A program made the position numbers and the translations under genes. Below, one piece after another: positions 1 to 5,134 of a stretch of DNA of 5,591 bases (the stretch's first letter is position 1; every line of letters begins with the position of its first letter). The stretch spans positions 1-5,591 of the forward strand of contig DAOWAQ010000143.1 in the NCBI GenBank assembly GCA_030634505.1, written 5' to 3'. Below the pieces are notes generated by a model, which worked only from the letters and a program-made list of their open reading frames with translations, was not told the origin of the DNA and ran no database searches. This stretch comes from Calditrichia bacterium (GTDB taxonomy: Bacteria > Calditrichota > Calditrichia > JAJRVZ01).

Positions 1-562
1 GTTTTGCTGTTGCAATAGCTTGTAATCCGGCAACACCGGCTCCTATGATGAATATCCTTGCCGGAGCTATTGTTCCGGCGGGCGTCATCATCATTGGTAG
101 AATTTTATCTGATCTTTCTGCAGCCACAATAACTGAAACATAACCTGCCAGGTTTGCCTGAGAACTAAGAACATCCATTTTCTGTGCAAGTGTTGTACGT
201 GGAATCATTTCCATGCTTACAGCACTAATCCCGGCGGTAGCTATTTTACTAATCAATTCCTTTTCGTTAAATGGATCAAGGTAACTGATATGAATACTGC
301 CTTTTTTTAGCAATTGCAAATCCTGCTCTTCGGGTTTTTGGATTCTTAAAATGATATCCGCATTTGAAATCAATGCATTGTGGTCGTTACTAATTTTAGC
401 TCCCACATTTGCATATTCCTGATCAGTTATTCCAATTTTCTCACCTAACCCGAATTCAATTTCAATTTCAGCACCCATTTTAATAAGCTGATCAACATTA
501 GAAGGAATCATTGTTACTCGTGTTTCACCAGCACCAGATTCCTTTGGAATGGCAATCTTCAC
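1..562 (-). CDS. pntA: NAD(P) transhydrogenase subunit alpha (part 1), N-terminal 187 residues; gene continues beyond the window
   Basis: The product is the NAD(H)-binding alpha subunit of the membrane transhydrogenase, which couples hydride transfer between NADH and NADP+ to proton movement. I translated 187 codons, from a GTG at 562 to the window edge. The N-terminus MKIAIPKESGAGETRV has the family's 'IPxE...ETRV' opening. Residues 121-141 carry the PRxxxAQxMDxLSSxANxAGY signature seen in PntA (in E. coli PRISRAQ...ALSSMANIAGY). Residues 171-187 begin the Rossmann nucleotide-binding loop (GAGVAGLQAIATAK). The GTG start is preferred because GGAGG (568-572) lies 5 nt upstream. The ATG at 564-562 overlapping it is followed at once by TGA and cannot be the start. 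Alanine dehydrogenase shares this fold, but the ALSS/AGY block favours PntA. It lies 60 nt after rny with no terminator visible between, so co-transcription is likely. The remaining half, with the rest of the NAD domain, is outside the window. Confidence 0.9.
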   Translation of the reverse strand, partial: MKIAIPKESGAGETRVTMIPSNVDQLIKMGAEIEIEFGLGEKIGITDQEYANVGAKISNDHNALISNADIILRIQKPEEQDLQLLKKGSIHISYLDPFNEKELISKIATAGISAVSMEMIPRTTLAQKMDVLSSQANLAGYVSVIVAAERSDKILPMMMTPAGTIAPARIFIIGAGVAGLQAIATAK

Positions 563-622
563 ATTTTCCTCCGATTTAATTCAGTAACTTTTTTTTCTTT
601 AATATTTTAATTGTAAAATAAA

Positions 623-2209
623 TTAATTACTCTCTTTAACTTCTTCCTCTTCATAATCCTGAGTAAATTTTGAAGCAACTGTATTTCTTATAACAACAAC
701 TTTAATATTTCCCGGATATTCCATTGATTCCTTTATTTTACCTGAAATTTCCATCGCTAACATCTCAGCATTTTTGTCATCAACACGTTCAGGTTCAACT
801 ATAACACGTATTTCCCGTCCGGCTGAGATGGCATATGTTTTGGATACACCATCAAATGAATTCGCAATTTCTTCCAAAGTAGAAATACGTTTAGTGTATG
901 CTTCAAGAGTATCTCTTCTGGCTCCCGGTCTGCTACCGCTTATTTTATCTGCAGCTGTAACCAAAACAGAAATTGGAGATATTGGTTCAGCCTCTTCGTG
1001 ATGCGCCATGATTGCATTTATAACGACTTCATGTTCATTATATTTTTCACATAACTCAACACCTAAAGTTACATGACTGCCTTCAGAATTAGAAGTTAGT
1101 GCTTTTCCAATATCATGTAGCAACCCTGCTCTTTTGGCAAGTTTTACATTGAATCCAAGTTCTGCCGCCATGGCGCCCGTTATCAATGCAACTTCTTTCG
1201 CATGCTGCAGCATATTTTGACCATAGCTGTATCTATACCTTAATCTTCCCAAACATTCTTTGATTTGCGGATGTACATCCTTTATTCTCAAATCACGAAT
1301 TGTGTCTTCTGCCGCTTTCGATATTGAATTTTCTACAGTTTTTGCAGATTTCGATTTTGCCTGTTCGATAAGATTTGGATTAATATTTTTAGTCTTTATC
1401 AAATGATCCATTGTCAATCGTGCTATTTCACGTCGTACCGGATCAAATTCTGACAATACAATCATTTCAGGAGTATCATCAACAATTACCTTTACACCTG
1501 TTATTTCCTCAAAAGCACGGATATTCCTGCCTTCTCTGCCAATAATCATACCTTTATATTTTTCATTTGGTAATTGCACTGTAGATAACGTCGATTCCAT
1601 TGTAAATTCATAAGATAGATTTTCAATCGCCTGAGCAATGATTTCTTTTGCTTCACGTTGTGCATTCAATTTTGCTTCAGATTTTATATCAATTGCCATT
1701 TGGGTTGCTTCAATCTTTATCTTGTTTTGAAGATTTTCCATTAACTGACTTTTAGCATCTTCAACAGACATCCCAGAAATTTTTTCCAGTTTGTCATTTT
1801 GAATATCCAGTAATTCGTCAATTTTCTTCTGTTTTGCTCTTAAAGTAGTTTCCAGATCGTTCAATTTATTTTCATGAGCTGCAAATCTGGATTCATTAAT
1901 TTTTAGATTATTTTCTTCTCGTCTTAATGATTTTTCTTTTTTATAAATATTTTGTTCGTTCTTATATTGCTGTTTTTCTCTATTTTTTAAATCCTCATAA
2001 AATTTTGACCGCTTCCTTTGCAATTCTTCCCTGAACTTAATTAATTGTTCCTTTTTTAATTTTTCCGCTTCATTTTTTGCTTTTTCAATTAAATTATTTG
2101 CGGATTCTTGCTTTCTGGTAAGAATTGAATTATAAATAAAATATGAAAACGCTGAACCGGCTATAAAAAATACTAATCCTGTTAGTACCGTTGTTAAATC
2201 AATTGACAT
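623..2209 (-). CDS. rny: Ribonuclease Y, membrane-anchored endoribonuclease
   Basis: RNase Y starts mRNA decay by endonucleolytic cleavage at the inner face of the membrane. The 528-residue product has the complete family layout: an N-terminal membrane segment (about residues 6-28), a long charged coiled coil rich in K, E and Q (about 30-190), a KH RNA-binding domain with GMIIGREGRNIRAFEE (about 220-235), and an HD phosphohydrolase domain. Metal-site residues are visible as H336 (MLQHA), the pair in LLHDIGKA (365-366), HH at 403-404 and D421 (TAADK). The SGSRPGARRDTLEAY and AISAGREIRVIV blocks near the C-terminus are also conserved. Length is close to the usual ~520; the excess is a short acidic tail (DYEEEEVKESN). 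An in-frame GTG at 2218 would add three residues, but it lies inside the Shine-Dalgarno sequence, so I chose the ATG at 2209. The gene follows a terminator, so it probably has its own promoter, and pntA follows 60 nt downstream. Confidence 0.96.
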   Translation of the reverse strand: MSIDLTTVLTGLVFFIAGSAFSYFIYNSILTRKQESANNLIEKAKNEAEKLKKEQLIKFREELQRKRSKFYEDLKNREKQQYKNEQNIYKKEKSLRREENNLKINESRFAAHENKLNDLETTLRAKQKKIDELLDIQNDKLEKISGMSVEDAKSQLMENLQNKIKIEATQMAIDIKSEAKLNAQREAKEIIAQAIENLSYEFTMESTLSTVQLPNEKYKGMIIGREGRNIRAFEEITGVKVIVDDTPEMIVLSEFDPVRREIARLTMDHLIKTKNINPNLIEQAKSKSAKTVENSISKAAEDTIRDLRIKDVHPQIKECLGRLRYRYSYGQNMLQHAKEVALITGAMAAELGFNVKLAKRAGLLHDIGKALTSNSEGSHVTLGVELCEKYNEHEVVINAIMAHHEEAEPISPISVLVTAADKISGSRPGARRDTLEAYTKRISTLEEIANSFDGVSKTYAISAGREIRVIVEPERVDDKNAEMLAMEISGKIKESMEYPGNIKVVVIRNTVASKFTQDYEEEEVKESN

Positions 2210-2214
2210 ATATA

Positions 2215-2221
2215 TCACCCC
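2215..2221 (-). promoter_or_regulatory. Ribosome binding site of rny (decides the start)
   Basis: On the minus strand the sequence reads GGGGTGA, ending 5 nt before the ATG at 2209. Its GGTGA part matches the extended anti-Shine-Dalgarno complement (GGAGGTGA). The competing upstream GTG (2218-2216) is part of this site, so it is unlikely to be the initiation codon. Confidence 0.65.
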
Positions 2222-2237
2222 TATTCTGACATCTTTA

Positions 2238-2274
2238 TTATTTCAATTAAGCTACAATGCAAAAATTGAAATAA
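2238..2274. repeat. 11-bp perfect inverted repeat in the rny leader
   Basis: The arms TTATTTCAATT (2238-2248) and AATTGAAATAA (2264-2274) are exact reverse complements separated by 15 nt. The repeat lies between the ferredoxin terminator and the rny ribosome binding site, its near arm ending about 16 nt upstream of that site. In RNA it would be an AU-rich stem with a 15-nt loop and no U-tract after it, so it is not a terminator. It could be a protein-binding dyad or a leader hairpin. In such AT-rich DNA, chance is also a real possibility. Confidence 0.5.
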
Positions 2275-2325
2275 ATATTCTATTTTTTCAAAACCATAAA
2301 ATAATAATTAATTTTTCAGATAAAT

Positions 2326-2365
2326 ATAAAAACAAAAAGGGTAACAACTATTTGCTGTACCCTTT
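2326..2365 (-). terminator. Rho-independent terminator after the ferredoxin gene
   Basis: Read on the minus strand, AAAGGGTA (2365-2358) pairs with TACCCTTT (2343-2336). The stem is extended by CAGC/GTTG (one G-U wobble, one bulged U at 2344) around an AAATA loop. It is followed directly by a U-rich tail (TTTTTGTTTTT). The tail and the wobble pair make sense only on the minus strand. It begins 30 nt after the ferredoxin stop codon and separates the redox cluster from rny. Confidence 0.85.
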
Positions 2366-2394
2366 ATAGCATGAATTAAAACTAAAGAAATATA

Positions 2395-2643
2395 TTATTC
2401 GCCGTGAATTTTAGCTTTTTTCGCTAATAATTCTTCTTCTGTTTCCACATGGTCTGGATCCGGTATACATGCGTCTGTTGGACAAACGGCAGCACATTGA
2501 GGATCTTCATGAAACCCCTTACATTCAGTACATAGATCCGGATCAATTATATAAAGCGGATCACCTTCAGTAATTGCTTCGTTTGGACATTCAGGAACAC
2601 ATGCATCACACGCTATACATTCCTCATTAATCAAAAGTGCCAT
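2395..2643 (-). CDS. 2[4Fe-4S] ferredoxin, Allochromatium (Alvin) type
   Basis: This is a small soluble electron carrier, 82 residues long, with two four-cysteine cluster motifs. Cluster I is C9-x2-C12-x2-C15-x3-C19-P. Cluster II is C38-x2-C41-x8-C50-x3-C54-P. The eight-residue loop between the second and third cysteines of the second motif and the charged C-terminal extension (about residues 63-82, ETEEELLAKKAK, probably helical) mark the Alvin/YfhL-like subgroup, not the compact clostridial type. Members of this subgroup usually have very low-potential clusters; the partner here is unknown. An extra cysteine, C59, follows the second motif. The start is well set: AGGAGG (2650-2655) lies 6 nt before the ATG. 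It is 40 nt downstream of the dodecin gene and followed by a clear terminator, so it appears to be the last gene of its transcript. Confidence 0.95.
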   Translation of the reverse strand: MALLINEECIACDACVPECPNEAITEGDPLYIIDPDLCTECKGFHEDPQCAAVCPTDACIPDPDHVETEEELLAKKAKIHGE

Positions 2644-2683
2644 TTTCTTCCTCCTGGAAAAATCTGTTATTTAGTGCTATGAA

Positions 2684-2890
2684 CTAATCTACAAGTTTAA
2701 ATCCTACTTTGAGTATCACCTGGTATTCCTGAACATTTCCATCATTTACTGCACCACGCATTTGAATTACTTCATACCAGCTGATTGCTTTTAATGTTTT
2801 TGCTGCTTGTTTGATTGCGTTTGAAATTGCATCTTCGTAACTCTTGGTAGACGTTCCGACTAATTCAATTAATTTATATGTTTTGCTCAT
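2684..2890 (-). CDS. Dodecin family flavin-binding protein
   Basis: Dodecins are ~70-residue proteins that assemble into hollow dodecamers and bind flavins (FMN, riboflavin or related) between subunits. They are thought to store or buffer free flavin and limit its photochemistry. The 68-residue product shows the beta-alpha-beta-beta order: strand YKLIELVGTS, helix SYEDAISNAIKQAAKTL (17-33), then ISWYEVIQMRGAV and EYQVILKVGFKL. The flavin-stacking tryptophan (W38) and the glutamine of YQVxLKVGF (Q57) are both present, so binding is probably intact. I chose the ATG at 2890; an in-frame TTG at 2902 overlaps the ribosome binding site. Neighbours are a flavin-reductase-like gene 123 nt upstream and a ferredoxin 40 nt downstream, consistent with a role in flavin and electron handling. 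Confidence 0.95.
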   Translation of the reverse strand: MSKTYKLIELVGTSTKSYEDAISNAIKQAAKTLKAISWYEVIQMRGAVNDGNVQEYQVILKVGFKLVD

Positions 2891-2893
2891 TTT

Positions 2894-2900
2894 CTCCTCC
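2894..2900 (-). promoter_or_regulatory. Ribosome binding site of the dodecin gene (decides the start)
   Basis: The minus strand reads GGAGGAG; its GGAGG core ends 5 nt before the ATG at 2890. The alternative TTG at 2902-2900 shares the first G of this site, so it is not a credible start. Confidence 0.75.
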
Positions 2901-3013
2901 AATCTGTTAAAAATTTACTTAACGTATAATTTAAAATCAAGAATATCAACGCTATAAAAAAGCAAATTTCTAGTAAAAATTGAATAATTTATAATATTTG
3001 ACAATTACTTTTT

Positions 3014-3490
3014 TCAGCCTCCATAATTCCATCCTGTGGATCGTAAGTTTAATACTTCTTGGCCGGTAAGATTTTCAAAATTCTTAATCTCCGCCACAAT
3101 AATATCGTGATCTCCTCCTTCAATTACTTTCACTAATTCGCATTCAAGAAATGAATTTACTTCTATGAAAACCGGCACACCTGTTTTTCCTTCTTTGATT
3201 TCATATCCATTCAATTCTCCCTTTTCATATTTAGTATTTTTAAAAAAAGACGCCGCCATATTTTTTTGTGAATCATTTAGAATGTTAATTGAAAACTTTT
3301 TTGAATCAATTACAAATTTATAGGAATTACTCAATTTTTTTAAGCCTATCATCAATAAAGGCGGTTCAAAAGAAGCCTGTGATACCCAGGTAATTGTAGC
3401 GGCCGAATACTTATCATCTAGTTTTACCGCAAGAATATAAACCCCATAGGTAATTTTTCGCAGTACTTTCTTTCTTATGCTGTGCTCCAT
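3014..3490 (-). CDS. Flavin reductase-like (FMN-binding split barrel) domain protein
   Basis: The 158-residue product fits the flavin reductase-like domain family, whose members bind FMN and reduce flavins or act as flavoproteins such as flavoredoxin. Recognisable blocks are TYGVYILAVK (14-23), the AATITWVSQASFEPPLLMIGL core (30-50), the SKKFSINIL strand (63-71), GGDHDIIVAEI near 125-135 (the family's GDH motif) and the C-terminal STGWNYGG. Length matches single-domain members. Specific substrate and electron donor cannot be read from the sequence. No strong Shine-Dalgarno precedes the ATG at 3490 (only GAAG about 5 nt upstream), but that ATG gives the expected N-terminus. It follows the small rpsU gene by 87 nt and precedes dodecin by 123 nt with no convincing terminator in that gap, so the flavin-related genes may share a transcript. 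Flavin binding is inferred from family, not shown. Confidence 0.88.
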   Translation of the reverse strand: MEHSIRKKVLRKITYGVYILAVKLDDKYSAATITWVSQASFEPPLLMIGLKKLSNSYKFVIDSKKFSINILNDSQKNMAASFFKNTKYEKGELNGYEIKEGKTGVPVFIEVNSFLECELVKVIEGGDHDIIVAEIKNFENLTGQEVLNLRSTGWNYGG

Positions 3491-3577
3491 TGTTACTTCT
3501 ATTTCAGATTAATAATTCAGTTGAATTTAAATATAAAAATCACAAATACAAAGATCGATATAAATAATAACTATAGG

Positions 3578-3733
3578 TTATTTTGGTTTTCTACGATGTT
3601 TCTTTTCGCTCGGATTAAGATAAAATGTTTTTTCTCGCATTATTTGAAATATTTTTGCTTTACGGCATTTTTGATCAAACATTTTAAGATTTGCATCAAA
3701 AGATATTTTTTTATTTATTAATAAATATACCAT
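3578..3733 (-). CDS. rpsU: Divergent 30S ribosomal protein bS21
   Basis: This 51-residue basic protein lies in the stretch between fmt and the flavin reductase gene. It aligns without gaps to E. coli S21 as I remember that sequence: F12-D13, L16, F19, C23, K25-A26, R33, F37-Y38, P41 and R47 coincide, followed by a lysine/arginine-rich end (PSEKKHRRKPK). bS21 sits on the small-subunit platform near the 3' end of 16S rRNA and assists initiation. The protein lacks the long C-terminal helix of the 71-residue E. coli form, as many short bS21 proteins do. It also departs from the usual pattern at residue 27 (K instead of G) and has unusually hydrophobic positions 3-6. A GGGGG run (3739-3743) 5 nt upstream supports the ATG at 3733. 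An in-frame ATG at 3745 would add MGDI but overlaps that site. Its position behind tgt-yajC-fmt suits a translation gene. It could be a diverged paralog if a normal rpsU exists elsewhere. Confidence 0.82.
   Translation of the reverse strand: MVYLLINKKISFDANLKMFDQKCRKAKIFQIMREKTFYLNPSEKKHRRKPK
3713..3726. repeat. AT palindrome copy 1, inside the start of rpsU
   Basis: ATTTATTAATAAAT is a perfect 14-bp palindrome, extendable to 16 bp (3712-3727) with T and A at the ends. It covers codons 3-7 of rpsU. The same 14-mer occurs again at 3772-3785, with centres 59 bp apart. It consists only of A and T, so its significance is uncertain. Confidence 0.5.
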
Positions 3734-3737
3734 AATA

Positions 3738-3743
3738 TCCCCC
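3738..3743 (-). promoter_or_regulatory. Ribosome binding site of rpsU
   Basis: GGGGGA on the minus strand ends 4 nt before the ATG at 3733. It would pair with the CCUCC anti-Shine-Dalgarno through one G-U pair. It overlaps the alternative upstream ATG at 3745-3743, which supports the downstream start. In Flavobacterium, bS21 is known to influence access to the anti-Shine-Dalgarno, so this site could be autoregulatory; that is inference only. Confidence 0.55.
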
Positions 3744-3771
3744 ATAATTTTAGATACCTTACAGGTAAACG

Positions 3772-3785
3772 ATTTATTAATAAAT
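3772..3785. repeat. AT palindrome copy 2, upstream of rpsU
   Basis: This is a second exact copy of ATTTATTAATAAAT, a self-complementary 14-mer, 39-52 bp upstream of the rpsU start in the fmt-rpsU spacer. It covers the -10 element of the candidate rpsU promoter, the geometry expected of an operator. No regulator is visible in the window. Confidence 0.5.
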
Positions 3786-3804
3786 TGGTTTCTTAGATTT
3801 TCAA
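3777..3804 (-). promoter_or_regulatory. Possible sigma70-like promoter for rpsU
   Basis: On the minus strand TTGAAA (3804-3799; 5 of 6 matches to TTGACA) is followed after 16 nt by TATTAA (3782-3777; 4 of 6 matches to TATAAT). A transcript would start near 3770 and give a leader of about 37 nt before rpsU. AT-rich sequence yields such matches easily, and the host may use a different consensus, so this is a weak call. rpsU may equally be read through from fmt. Confidence 0.3.
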
Positions 3805-3856
3805 TATATAAAGATGCTTTTGTTGAAATAGAACTATTTATTTTGAAGGTGGGGGT

Positions 3857-4789
3857 TTACTCAAACTGTGCACCAATTTCTATTCGACTTCCTCTCAAAT
3901 ATTCCTCAGTTTTCATTTTTCTTTTACCTTCGATCTGAATTTCATTAACAGAAATTGAACTTTGTGCACACTGAACAATCAAATTGTTTTCTATTATATC
4001 CACTATTGCACCCGGCGATTCATTTCGATTATTATGTTCTTCAAATATACTCGATTCAAATAACTTGACCATTTTCCCATTCATAAATGCATATGCGGTT
4101 GGATATGGTGAAAGCCCTCTGATAAAATTATGTAAATTTTTTGCCTGGTGGTTAAAATCTATTTTACAATTTTCTTTGAATATTTTTGGGGCTAATGACG
4201 CAAGGCTTTCATCTTGCATTTTTGTTTGTACTGTATTTTCACTAATGGCTAAACATGTATCAAAAAGCAACCCAGCCCCCACAATTGCCATTTCGTCGTG
4301 CAGCTCACCGGCGGTCATGTTTTCTGAAATTTTCACTTTAGCATTGCTGATAATATTTCCGGTATCTACTTGTTTGTTTATAAATATAGTTGTAACGCCG
4401 GTTTCAGTTTCTCCATTGATAATGGCCCAGTTAATAGGAGCCGCACCTCGATATTTTGGAAGGAGGGATCCGTGCAAATTAATAGTGCCAAGTGGGGGCA
4501 TAGCAAATATCAATTCCGGCAATATTCTAAATGCCACAACGACTATTAAATCAGGATTAAGCTGTTGTAATTGATGTTGAAATACGGGGTCTTTTAATTT
4601 TTCCGGCTGTAATACCGGAATATTATACTTTTCTGCCTCCGATTTTACAGGTGAAGGGAGAATTTTTAAACCACGTCCCTTCTGTTTATCAGGCGCAGTA
4701 ACAACAGCAATAATATTGATTTTTTCTTCAAGCAATTTCTTTAAAGATACAACCGCAAACTGCGGAGTACCCATAAAAACAACTTTCAT
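3857..4789 (-). CDS. fmt: Methionyl-tRNA formyltransferase
   Basis: Fmt transfers the formyl group of 10-formyl-tetrahydrofolate to methionyl-tRNA(fMet), making the initiator used by bacterial ribosomes. The 310-residue protein is full length (E. coli has 315). The N-terminal domain opens with MKVVFMGTPQFAV. The catalytic triad is present: N104 and H106 in TINLHGSLLPKYRGAAP, and D142 in QVDTGNII. The SLLPxYRGAAP folate-site signature is intact. The C-terminal tRNA-binding domain begins near residue 205 and includes NFIRGLSPYPTAYAF (221-235) and an EGKRKM segment near the end. The ATG lies only 2 nt after the yajC stop codon with no separate Shine-Dalgarno sequence, so translation is probably coupled to yajC. 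The common partner def (peptide deformylase) is not adjacent here. Confidence 0.97.
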   Translation of the reverse strand: MKVVFMGTPQFAVVSLKKLLEEKINIIAVVTAPDKQKGRGLKILPSPVKSEAEKYNIPVLQPEKLKDPVFQHQLQQLNPDLIVVVAFRILPELIFAMPPLGTINLHGSLLPKYRGAAPINWAIINGETETGVTTIFINKQVDTGNIISNAKVKISENMTAGELHDEMAIVGAGLLFDTCLAISENTVQTKMQDESLASLAPKIFKENCKIDFNHQAKNLHNFIRGLSPYPTAYAFMNGKMVKLFESSIFEEHNNRNESPGAIVDIIENNLIVQCAQSSISVNEIQIEGKRKMKTEEYLRGSRIEIGAQFE

Positions 4790-4791
4790 GT

Positions 4792-5112
4792 TTATTCAGA
4801 TTTTAGATTCTTGGCTGCACCTATTGCTGATCGATCAACATTTATTTTCACATTGTCATCAACTTTCAAGATAACAGTTTTATCATTGTCGGTAAATCCC
4901 ATTACTTTTCCGTGAATTCCACCAGAGGTAACAACATTATCACCTTTTTGTATTGCGTCAATCATTTTCTGGCGATCTTTTTGTTTTTTTACCTGTGGTC
5001 TAATCATTAAAAAATACATAATTACAATAATTGCTAAAAATGGTAAAAGACTCATAAAACCGCTACCACCTTCGCCGCCTTGAGGCCCCATCAAAAAAAT
5101 CAAATAAGTCAC
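4792..5112 (-). CDS. yajC: Preprotein translocase subunit YajC
   Basis: YajC is a small inner-membrane protein that associates with SecDF-YidC and the SecYEG translocon. The 106-residue product has a short glycine-rich N-terminus (GPQGGEGGSG, 9-18), one hydrophobic membrane segment (about 19-37), then the characteristic IRPQVKKQK junction (38-46) and a cytoplasmic domain with GDNVVTSGGIHGKV (57-70). Length is normal for the family. The initiation codon is GTG at 5112, supported by AAGGAG (5118-5123) about 5 nt upstream; starting at the later ATG (residue 8) would lose that site. It lies 22 nt after tgt, the widespread tgt-yajC arrangement. The next gene here is fmt, not the secD/secF pair often found after yajC. 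Confidence 0.95.
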   Translation of the reverse strand: MTYLIFLMGPQGGEGGSGFMSLLPFLAIIVIMYFLMIRPQVKKQKDRQKMIDAIQKGDNVVTSGGIHGKVMGFTDNDKTVILKVDDNVKINVDRSAIGAAKNLKSE

Positions 5113-5134
5113 GTTTTTCTCCTTCTTAAGTAAA

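Noticed and set aside
774..1001. 75-codon plus-strand open frame
   Set aside because: It is antisense to the conserved HD-domain region of rny and has no recognisable protein features.
2923..2949. TTGATA and TATACG upstream of dodecin as a promoter
   Set aside because: The spacer is only 15 nt and the -10 match is poor; equally good matches are frequent in this AT-rich gap.
2954..3013. Possible terminator after the flavin reductase gene (AATTG/CAATT stem near a T-run)
   Set aside because: Pairing needs a large loop and a 3-nt bulge, with almost no G-C pairs, so it is not a credible Rho-independent terminator.
3566..3582. Small hairpin AATAAC/GTTATT over the rpsU stop codon as a terminator
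   Set aside because: The stem is only 6 bp and AT-rich, and no continuous U-tract follows, so termination is not supported.
3482..3721. 79-codon plus-strand open frame rich in F, I, K and Y
   Set aside because: It lies antisense to the bS21-like gene, has no family resemblance and low-complexity composition, and no ribosome binding site was seen; it is a by-product of AT-rich sequence.
3755..3767. TACCT/AGGTA inverted repeat upstream of rpsU
   Set aside because: Five base pairs with a 3-nt loop and no U-tract is too short to distinguish from chance.
3984..4574. 196-codon plus-strand open frame
   Set aside because: It is entirely antisense to fmt, whose catalytic motifs are intact on the other strand.
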